Source of the DNA: DAONFI01 sp035403485
Lineage (GTDB): Bacteria > Planctomycetota > Phycisphaerae > SM23-33
DNA length: 30,808 nt
Direction: 5' to 3'
Assembly (NCBI GenBank): GCA_964536835.1
Contig: CAZIAZ010000033.1
Coordinates: 1-30,808 of the forward strand
A program made the translations under genes and the position numbers. Shown here one piece after another: positions 24,627-30,808 of this stretch. The notes under the pieces are model-generated. The model did no database searches, was not told where the DNA came from, and worked only from the letters and a program-made list of their open reading frames with translations. Every line of letters begins with the position of its first letter. Within the stretch, counting starts at the first letter, position 1.

Positions 24627-25319
24627 ATGTCCGAAAAGACCCTCTCAACCCAGATGAGTGAACTGCGGATTTCAACCGGCGAAAATCTGGAGAATGCTGG
24701 GCCTTTCATTGCCATATCCCGCGAATACGGCTGCGGCGGTTTTTCGCTGGGCCTTTTGCTGTTGGATTTGCTGAACGATGAAGTCGACGACGGCAGAGGA
24801 TGGCAGATATATCACAAGGAAATTCTTCAGACGCTCGCGTCCGAGACGAACCTTGCGATGGAAATTATCGAGCGGCAGCGGCGTGACCGGCCCAACTTGC
24901 TGGTGAATTTTTTCAAAACGCTGGCTGGCCAGAAAAACCACATCCCAAGCGGGATGGAAATACGTAAACGCATGACGCACATTATCCGCGAGCTTGCAGT
25001 TGAAGGCAGGGCGATACTGATAGGTCAGGGTTCAACCGGTGCGGTGGCTGATTTGCCGCGAGGTTTGAGCGTACGGCTGGAAGCGCCGGAAGACTGGCGG
25101 GTAAAGCAGGTGGCGTTTCGTGAAGGGTTGAATGAAATTGACGCCAGGCGGCTGATTCGCGAAGAAACCGAACGACGGGAATATCTTCGGAAAATTTACG
25201 AACGGAAGTTCATTCTGAAACCGTCGTTTTCAATGACGTTCGATTGCAGCAAGTTCAGCCTCTCGCAGATAGCGATGCTGATTTACCGCGCGATGAAACT
25301 TAAAGATTGGGTCAGGTAG
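24627..25319 (+). CDS. Cytidylate-kinase-like family protein
   Basis: The 230-residue protein begins with ISREYGCGGFSLG (about residues 30-42), the modified P-loop of the cytidylate kinase-like family (Cytidylate_kin2). ILIGQGSTGAVADLPRGLSVRLEAP and RREYLRKIYERKF follow. The last two fit the substrate and lid regions of this family. Members resemble CMP kinases but the true substrate is unproven for most. The P-loop lacks the usual GKS/T, so kinase activity is uncertain. The ATG has GGAG 12 bases upstream. It lies between the PIN/TRAM gene and the ATPase operon. Confidence 0.8.
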   Translation: MSEKTLSTQMSELRISTGENLENAGPFIAISREYGCGGFSLGLLLLDLLNDEVDDGRGWQIYHKEILQTLASETNLAMEIIERQRRDRPNLLVNFFKTLAGQKNHIPSGMEIRKRMTHIIRELAVEGRAILIGQGSTGAVADLPRGLSVRLEAPEDWRVKQVAFREGLNEIDARRLIREETERREYLRKIYERKFILKPSFSMTFDCSKFSLSQIAMLIYRAMKLKDWVR

Positions 25320-25400
25320 GCTTTTCGGCGGCGACATAGAAATTTTAAGAAAAATTTTGAAGCCGGGTGTTTTTACGCATGCCACAAAAGATGAAAAATC

Positions 25401-25406
25401 TATAAT
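25401..25406 (+). promoter_or_regulatory. Candidate -10 box for the V-type ATPase operon
   Basis: TATAAT lies in the 229-base gap before subunit E, about 140 bases ahead of its start. No clear -35 is seen at 16-18 bases (CATGCC region). A small GACG-TATTGT-CGTC hairpin follows directly. This is a tentative promoter. Confidence 0.35.
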
Positions 25407-25548
25407 GACGTATTGTCGTCTGTTTTGAACGAAAAATGTAAAAGATGTTGAAAAGTTTAGGGCATTTAAAAAATTTAAAAATTTGAAAAATTGTAACGGT
25501 TTTTCAAAAAACCCTGCCGAGCAGTTTTTGGTGTCAGGAGTTGAGGAA

Positions 25549-26181
25549 ATGTCTGAGACAATTGAAGATTTTGTTGCTAAGTTACAGATGGAAGGCGTAC
25601 AAGCCGGCCAGACAAAGGCTGATGAGATAATCGCCTCAGCCAAATCGCAGGCTGCCGATATCGTTGCCGAGGCGAAAAAACAGGCTCAAAAAATTCTTTC
25701 AGACGCCAAAACTGACGCTCAAAGTACGGTCGCACGCTCCAAGACTGAACTGAATCTCGCGGCACGCGATACTGTCGGCCGTCTGCGGGAGACGCTCTGC
25801 GATTGCATCAACCTGATTATCGCGCAAGCCGCGACGCAGAAACTTGACGATATAGATTTTATCGGCGATATACTCAAGGAAATAGTCGACCAATACGTCA
25901 AAGCCGACATAAAAGGCAAAACCCTTATCGATATCAACGTTAGTCCGCAAAATCGCGAACAATTGAAGGCATGGGCATTCAAGACCCTCGGCCAGACGGT
26001 TGTGGAGAAATTCCGCCCCTGCATTCAGATAAAGGATAAACTCAACCAGGCCGGTTTTGAATTTTCGGTGGAGACGGGTACTATTGAAGTTACCCGCGAT
26101 TCCGTGGTTGATATACTCTCGGACATGGTCACGCCGGAATTGCGAAAAATTCTGGCTGGCTCATCGGGAAACCCTGAATAA
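25549..26181 (+). CDS. atpE: V/A-type ATPase subunit E (peripheral stalk)
   Basis: The start is the ATG after TTGAGGAA, giving MSETIEDFVAKL; a longer frame begins upstream but has no ribosome site. The 210-residue protein has a long helical N-terminal half (IASAKSQAADIVAEAKKQA..., rich in Ala, Lys, Glu), as in the stalk subunits E/H, and a globular C-terminal half ending VTRDSVVDILSDMVTPELRKIL. The helices should form a coiled-coil with a partner that holds the catalytic head. Sequence conservation is low in this family, so the call leans on its place before subunits A and B. Confidence 0.85.
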   Translation: MSETIEDFVAKLQMEGVQAGQTKADEIIASAKSQAADIVAEAKKQAQKILSDAKTDAQSTVARSKTELNLAARDTVGRLRETLCDCINLIIAQAATQKLDDIDFIGDILKEIVDQYVKADIKGKTLIDINVSPQNREQLKAWAFKTLGQTVVEKFRPCIQIKDKLNQAGFEFSVETGTIEVTRDSVVDILSDMVTPELRKILAGSSGNPE

Positions 26182-26193
26182 TCGGATGTCAAA

Positions 26194-26910
26194 GTGGCTG
26201 GAAAGAATTATTACATTCAGTCGTTTCTGGCAGAGCTTGATACAATTGAGTCCCCCGTGAAAATTTCGACGGGAGATTTTCTGGACATGCTCGAGCCGGA
26301 TACTCCGGTGACGCAGGCTGTCAGGCTGATTTTCCTGTCTGACGACCTGTTGCAGCGAGAGTCATGTCTTGCCGGCCAGATTCGGCAGGTTTCGCCGGCG
26401 GTGCTTTCGGCTGAGATTCTGAGAGGCGAAGAGCCCTTGCCGGATTTCCTTCTGTCGGATGTCCCCACCGCCAGGAAAATCGAATCCGACGCCGTGTGGG
26501 AAAATTATTTCCGATATGCCGCAAAAAACGTTTCGCCCACAGCCGCCGGTAATTTTTTGAGACAATGGATTGCGTTTGAAGTCACACTGAGAAATTCGCT
26601 TGTTGAAGCTCGTGCAGGTTCACTTGGCGTTGAGCCTGCGGATTTTTTCGTAGCCGATGAACTTTCAGATTCTTCGATAGACGTCAAACAGGCTGTTGCC
26701 GAATGGCTGAATACAGTAACCGACAATCCCATTGCAGCTCAGAAAATTCTCGACCGTGCCCGATGGGACTGGATATCTCAGAAGGGCGGATATTTCAGCT
26801 TCGATGACGACGAGCTGGTTGCCTATGCCGCAAAGCTTTCCATTGCCTGTCGCTGGAAATGTCTCGCCGAAGAAATGGAAAAGAGTCAATCGGAAAAAAG
26901 TTCAAACTGA
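26194..26910 (+). CDS. DUF2764-like V-ATPase-associated protein
   Basis: The GTG start lies 12 bases after the subunit E stop. The 238-residue, mostly helical protein contains YYIQSFLAELDTIE at the start and RARWDWISQ, KLSIACRWKCLAEEMEKS at the end. Genes encoding DUF2764 proteins occupy exactly this place between E and A in the ATPase operons of Bacteroidetes, Chlamydiae and spirochaetes. The place and the end motif support the call. Its role in the enzyme is not established; it may stand in for subunit C, which is otherwise absent in such operons. No membrane segment is present. Confidence 0.75.
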   Translation: MAGKNYYIQSFLAELDTIESPVKISTGDFLDMLEPDTPVTQAVRLIFLSDDLLQRESCLAGQIRQVSPAVLSAEILRGEEPLPDFLLSDVPTARKIESDAVWENYFRYAAKNVSPTAAGNFLRQWIAFEVTLRNSLVEARAGSLGVEPADFFVADELSDSSIDVKQAVAEWLNTVTDNPIAAQKILDRARWDWISQKGGYFSFDDDELVAYAAKLSIACRWKCLAEEMEKSQSEKSSN

Positions 26911-26955
26911 CCGGCGTTTTCCGTATTCGCCGGCTGCTTGTGAAAGGATAAAACC

Positions 26956-28692
26956 GTGACTGGAAAGATAGTTGCAGTTTTCGGAAACATGATAGTCGCC
27001 GAAGTCGATGGCGATGTCGTCCAGAATTCAGTGGGCTACTGTTGTCGTGATGACGGTGCGCGGCTGTTGAGTGAAGTTATCCGCGTTCGCGGCAGATGTG
27101 TTGACCTGCAGGTGTTCGAGGAGACGCGCGGCTTGAAGGTCGGCAATCGTGTAGAGTTTGAGGACAAGATGCTTTCGCTCGTGCTTGGGCCTGGTTTGCT
27201 GGGGCAGGTATACGACGGCTTGCAGAATCCATTGCCGCGTATTGCGGAGGCTACCAAAGACGAGAAGGGCGGATTCTTCCTCAAACCTGGTTATTACATT
27301 CATGGCCTTGATTTGGCAAAAAAATGGTCGTTTACGCCTACGTCCAAAACTGGCGACGTGGTACAGGCGGCTGATTCGCTCGGCAGTGTGCCGGAAGGCC
27401 TCTTTACCCATCAGATAATGGTGCCGTTTACGCTCTCCGGCGAAGCGAAAGTCAAGAATATCGTGCCGGCTGGCGATTATACCGTCGATACGCAGATTGC
27501 GACGCTCGAACAGAACGGCGCGGAAATTCCCGTTACCATGCAGCAATATTGGCCGGTCAAGAAGGCGTTGAGCATCTGCAAGCGACGTCTCATGCCGACC
27601 GAGCCGCTGATTACCAAAGTACGCATAATCGACTCCATGTTCCCGATAGTCAAGGGCGGTACGTATTGCATTCCTGGGCCTTTCGGTGCGGGCAAGACCG
27701 TGCTTCAGCATATTACGTCGCGACACGCGGAAGTGGACATAGTGATTGTGGCGGCTTGCGGCGAACGTGCCGGCGAAGTCGTCGAAACCATACGCGAGTT
27801 TCCGGCGCTCGTCGACCCGCGTACCGGCCGAAGCATCATGGAACGTACGATAATCATTTGCAATACCTCGGCGATGCCCGTGGCGGCACGCGAGGCGTCG
27901 GTATATACGGGCGTGACGCTGGCGGAGTATTATCGGCAGATGGGTTTGAATGTGCTGCTGCTGGCAGACTCGACGTCGAGATGGGCGCAGGCGATGCGTG
28001 AACTTTCAGGCAGGCTGGAAGAGATTCCTGGCGATGAGGCATTTCCGGCGTATCTCGAAAGCCGCATAGCCGGCTTTTATGAGCGTGCCGGCCTGATTGA
28101 ACTGCACGACGGCCGACTGGCTTCCGTTACAATCGGCGGCACGGTCAGCCCGGCGGGCGGCAACTTCGAAGAGCCGGTGACGCAGGGTACGCTTAAGGTC
28201 GTCGGAGCATTTCACGGCTTGAGCTATGCACGTTCTTATGCCCGCCGCTATCCGGCTATCGACCCGCTGGATTCGTGGAGCAAATATACGGGCATAATCG
28301 AACCTGAAAGAGTCAACAGGATGCGCAGCATTCTGCGACGCGGCAATGAAGTCAAGCAGATGATGACCGTCGTCGGAGAAGAAGGTACGCCGATAGATGA
28401 TTTTACCATAATGCTCAAGGCTGAAATGTTCGACAACTGCTATCTGCAGCAGAACGCGTTTGATGAGACCGACGGCGCTACGCCGGCTGACCGGCAGCGG
28501 TTCGTGTTCGACCTCATCCTTCGCGCATGCGATACGGACTTCGTGTTCGAGTCCAGGGAAGATGCGCGGCAGACTATTTTTACACTGCAGGATATGCTCA
28601 GAAATTGGAACTACGCCCCGTACGAAAGCGAAGAATACAGAGATTTCGTAAGTAAAATTGAAAATTTCATAGATAAAAAAGGCAAAATCTGA
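26956..28692 (+). CDS. atpA: V/A-type ATPase catalytic subunit A
   Basis: This is the nucleotide-hydrolysing or -synthesising subunit of the cytoplasmic head. The GTG start has AAAGGA 5 bases before it. The 578-residue protein has the N-terminal beta-barrel, the extra non-homologous domain of A subunits (about 115-190), P-loop GPFGAGKT (241-248), ACGERAGEVVE with the catalytic Glu, LLLADSTSRWAQAMRE, and the helical C-terminal part. All are intact, so the subunit should be active. Whether the complex pumps Na+ or H+ depends on the K and I subunits, which are outside the window. Confidence 0.97.
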   Translation: MTGKIVAVFGNMIVAEVDGDVVQNSVGYCCRDDGARLLSEVIRVRGRCVDLQVFEETRGLKVGNRVEFEDKMLSLVLGPGLLGQVYDGLQNPLPRIAEATKDEKGGFFLKPGYYIHGLDLAKKWSFTPTSKTGDVVQAADSLGSVPEGLFTHQIMVPFTLSGEAKVKNIVPAGDYTVDTQIATLEQNGAEIPVTMQQYWPVKKALSICKRRLMPTEPLITKVRIIDSMFPIVKGGTYCIPGPFGAGKTVLQHITSRHAEVDIVIVAACGERAGEVVETIREFPALVDPRTGRSIMERTIIICNTSAMPVAAREASVYTGVTLAEYYRQMGLNVLLLADSTSRWAQAMRELSGRLEEIPGDEAFPAYLESRIAGFYERAGLIELHDGRLASVTIGGTVSPAGGNFEEPVTQGTLKVVGAFHGLSYARSYARRYPAIDPLDSWSKYTGIIEPERVNRMRSILRRGNEVKQMMTVVGEEGTPIDDFTIMLKAEMFDNCYLQQNAFDETDGATPADRQRFVFDLILRACDTDFVFESREDARQTIFTLQDMLRNWNYAPYESEEYRDFVSKIENFIDKKGKI

Positions 28693-28704
28693 GACTAAAA
28701 TATT

Positions 28705-29364
28705 ATGGCTTGCCGAGTCAACATAGGATGCGGAAATGCCCCGACCGTAGGCGAAAGCTGGAAAAACTATGACAATAGCCTTTCCATCGTTCTCGCCAAG
28801 TGGCCGACTGAATTTATCAGGCTGCTGCGCAAAATCCGCGTTTTGTCTTCCGCAAATGTTGACGCTATAGCCGGCTATAAGAAGTTCGGCAGTTTAATTC
28901 GTCGTGCGGATTGTACGAAACTGCCGCTGACGAATGATAGTGTCGACGTTGTTTATACATCGCACATGTTTGAGCATCTTTCGAAGGCCAAGGCCGAGAG
29001 GTTTCTTCGCGAGGCTTACAGGGTTTTGTGTCCAGGCGGGATTATCCGCATAGTAGTGCCGAGCCTGGATATCAGGATTGAAAGATACCTGAAAGATAGG
29101 GACGCCGACCGCTTCGTCGCCAGCCTTGCCATGGCGATGCCGGATTTAGACGGTATTTCGGCAAAGCTGAAATTCATGCTGGTCGGCGGCAGGGATCATA
29201 GATGGATGTATAACGGCACGTCATTGTGTGCATTATTGGGAAAGTGCGGTTTTGAGCGTGCGGCTGAACTGCCAGCCGGCGAAACAATGATACGGAATCC
29301 CGAACCGCTTGACCTGAACGCGGCAGCTGACGACAGCCTTTATGTAGAAGCTCAAAAACCGTAA
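28705..29364 (+). CDS. SAM-dependent class I methyltransferase, inserted between atpA and atpB
   Basis: The 219-residue protein begins RVNIGCGNAP, a glycine-rich SAM site, and continues with DSVDVVYTSHMFEHL and FLREAYRVLCPGGIIRIVVPSLD, the motif IV and post-IV stretch of class I methyltransferases. Overall it resembles the COG4627-type predicted methyltransferases often found in glycan or surface-lipid loci. Position is its oddest feature: 12 bases after subunit A and 34 before subunit B, on the same strand and with no clear ribosome site. The substrate is unknown. An ATPase component or tRNA cannot be claimed. Confidence 0.85.
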   Translation: MACRVNIGCGNAPTVGESWKNYDNSLSIVLAKWPTEFIRLLRKIRVLSSANVDAIAGYKKFGSLIRRADCTKLPLTNDSVDVVYTSHMFEHLSKAKAERFLREAYRVLCPGGIIRIVVPSLDIRIERYLKDRDADRFVASLAMAMPDLDGISAKLKFMLVGGRDHRWMYNGTSLCALLGKCGFERAAELPAGETMIRNPEPLDLNAAADDSLYVEAQKP

Positions 29365-29398
29365 ATTGAATAAAACTTTTTATTCCGGATGATTTGAA

Positions 29399-30700
29399 AT
29401 GAGAAAGTATTTTGACGAAATAACGCGTATCGCCGGTAACGTTGTGACGGTTATCGCCTCCGACGTTGGTTACGATGAACTGGCGGTCATCACATCGAAA
29501 CACGGCACAAGCCTTGCCCAGGTCATACGTCTGGAAGGCGAGCAGGTCTCGCTCCAGGTATTCGCCGGCACGCAGGGCGTCAGCACTGGCGACAAGGTGC
29601 GTTTTTTAGGCCACTCGATGGATACGCCGTTCAGCGACGACCTTCTCGGCCGCGTGTTCGACGGCAGTGGACGGCCGCGCGACGGCAGGCCGGAAGTACA
29701 GGGCATGGCTGTTGAACTCGGCAGTCCTGCGGTCAACCCTGTCAAACGCCGTATGCCCGACAAGATGATTAACACCGGCATTCCGATGATTGACGTCTTC
29801 AATTCGCTCGTCGAAAGTCAGAAGCTCCCGATATTTTCCGTCGCCGGCGAGCCGTATAACGAACTGCTTGCCCGCGTCGGCTTGCAGGCTGACGCCGACG
29901 TAATAATACTCGGCGGCATGGGCCTGCGTCATGACGACTATCTGAAATTCCGCAATGCATTCGAAGAAGGCGGCGTGCTGGGCCGGTCGATTATGTTCAT
30001 CCATACCGCATCCGACCCTGTCGTCGAATGTCTGCTCGTGCCAGACCAGTGCCTCGCAGTCGGCGAAATGTACGCCCTGCAGGGTAAACGTGTGCTGGTG
30101 CTGCTGACGGATATGACGTCGTTTTCCGACGCGCTGAAAGAAATCGCAATCACGATGGAGCAGATTCCGTCGAACCGCGGGTATCCTGGCGACCTTTACA
30201 CGCAGCTTGCGCGGCGTTATGAAAAGGCTGTCGATTTCGACGGGGCAGGCAGTATGACCTTGCTTGCCTGCGTTACCATGCCTGGCGACGACGTTACGCA
30301 CCCCGTTCCCGACAATACGGGTTATATTACCGAAGGCCAGTTTTATCTCCGCAATGGCCGTATCGAACCGTTCGGTTCGCTTTCGCGTCTAAAACAGCAG
30401 GTCAACGGTAAAACCCGCGACGACCATCGGGCGATTATGGACGGCTGCCTGCAGCTTTACGCATCGTGCCGCGAAACCCGTGAAAAACGCGACATGGGTT
30501 TCGAAATGGGCGACTGGGACTTAAAACTCCTGCGGTACGGCGATATGTTCGAAAAGAAAATAATGGAACTTTCGGTAAATATACCGCTATTCGACGCGCT
30601 TGACCTCTGTTGGTCGATACTCGCCGAATGTTTTACGCCTGTTGAGACGGGCATACGCCGAACCATACTTGAAAAACACTGGCCGAAACCGATTGAATGA
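29399..30700 (+). CDS. atpB: V/A-type ATPase regulatory subunit B
   Basis: Subunit B forms the alternating non-catalytic positions of the head. The 433-residue protein has the N-terminal barrel start ITRIAGNVVTVIAS, LGRVFDGSGRPRDGRPEV, TGIPMIDVFNSLVESQKLPIFS, a degenerate P-loop SVAGEPYNELLARVG as expected, LTDMTSFSDALKEIA and EQIPSNRGYPGDLYTQLARRYEKA (the conserved B-subunit block, interrupted here). The ribosome site is weak (GGATGA). Downstream, D, I and K genes would be expected. Instead there are 57 unannotated bases and then a MITE-like repeat, so the order beyond is unknown. Confidence 0.97.
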   Translation: MRKYFDEITRIAGNVVTVIASDVGYDELAVITSKHGTSLAQVIRLEGEQVSLQVFAGTQGVSTGDKVRFLGHSMDTPFSDDLLGRVFDGSGRPRDGRPEVQGMAVELGSPAVNPVKRRMPDKMINTGIPMIDVFNSLVESQKLPIFSVAGEPYNELLARVGLQADADVIILGGMGLRHDDYLKFRNAFEEGGVLGRSIMFIHTASDPVVECLLVPDQCLAVGEMYALQGKRVLVLLTDMTSFSDALKEIAITMEQIPSNRGYPGDLYTQLARRYEKAVDFDGAGSMTLLACVTMPGDDVTHPVPDNTGYITEGQFYLRNGRIEPFGSLSRLKQQVNGKTRDDHRAIMDGCLQLYASCRETREKRDMGFEMGDWDLKLLRYGDMFEKKIMELSVNIPLFDALDLCWSILAECFTPVETGIRRTILEKHWPKPIE

Positions 30701-30757
30701 TTTTCTGAATCCCGCAGGCTGACAGGCGAAAACCTGATAAATACGATGCTGCTGGTT

Positions 30758-30808
30758 TTAGAGCATGTTAAATTTGAAATTGCGCCTTGTTGCGTCGTTG
30801 AGGACGAG
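30758..30808. repeat. MITE-like element, copy 2, cut by window edge
   Basis: These 51 bases match positions 1005-1055 exactly and in the same orientation, starting TTAGAGCATGTT. The element is thus dispersed and present at least twice, about 29.7 kb apart. The window stops inside this copy, which is also where a short-read assembly would tend to break. Confidence 0.9.

Noticed and set aside
25483..25548. Longer N-terminus for V-ATPase subunit E
   Set aside because: It would add 22 residues with no family match and ignore the GAGG site before the ATG at 25549.
1005..30808. The two repeat copies as ends of one 29.7-kb composite transposon
   Set aside because: The copies are short non-coding elements in the same orientation, and the DNA between them is ordinary housekeeping genes with no transposase of its own.

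Overview
The window looks like chromosomal DNA from a planctomycete, most likely of the Phycisphaerae/Sedimentisphaerales type. The clues are a bacterial V/A-type ATPase operon with a DUF2764-like gene, an Lgt with a large insertion, an exported DNRLRE-type protein, a eukaryote-like Ser/Thr kinase, and frequent GTG starts. This placement is inferred from gene content; there is no rRNA or other phylogenetic marker here. Almost all the DNA is ordinary dense coding sequence with moderate GC and many 4-bp ATGA/GTGA overlaps.

Layout. Positions 1-703 (minus) hold the N-terminal part of an exported DNRLRE-type protein, behind a clear sigma-70-like promoter and a perfect 16-bp palindrome. Positions 704-1519 are gene-poor: an AT-rich leader, a 163-bp element with terminal inverted repeats (MITE-like), and a decayed IS66-type transposase fragment. 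A tRNA-Pro(UGG) gene follows (minus). Then come a small membrane protein and formate-tetrahydrofolate ligase (minus).

Positions 4132-14552 (minus) are a long collinear run. In the direction of transcription it reads: a flippase-like membrane protein (LPG_synthase_TM family), folK, a deoxynucleoside kinase, panC, panD, lgt (with EF-hands inserted), a protease-dead HtrA/PDZ protein, a large exported TPR/HEAT protein, and a CsgG/LpoB-like exported protein. The first half makes folate, pantothenate and nucleotide precursors. The second half is envelope biology.

Positions 14963-30700 (plus) start at a divergent intergenic region. A translationally coupled trio encodes a Ser/Thr kinase, a metallophosphoesterase and the ribosome-associated YhbY. 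After it come a lipoprotein alpha/beta hydrolase, an RND efflux adaptor and pump (no outer-membrane channel), cdsA, a YacL-like PIN/TRAM membrane protein, a cytidylate-kinase-like protein, and the V-type ATPase genes E, DUF2764, A and B, with a SAM methyltransferase between A and B. Fifty-seven bases after subunit B the first 51 bp of a second copy of the MITE-like element begin, and the window ends inside it. The rest of the ATPase operon (D, I, K) is not visible.

The most unusual items are the Lgt with embedded EF-hands, the HtrA pseudoprotease next to a TPR/HEAT protein, the coupled kinase/phosphatase/YhbY operon whose phosphatase has an altered metal motif, the methyltransferase inside the ATPase operon, and the dispersed palindromic element. 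No CRISPR array, prophage, rRNA or complete transposon was seen.
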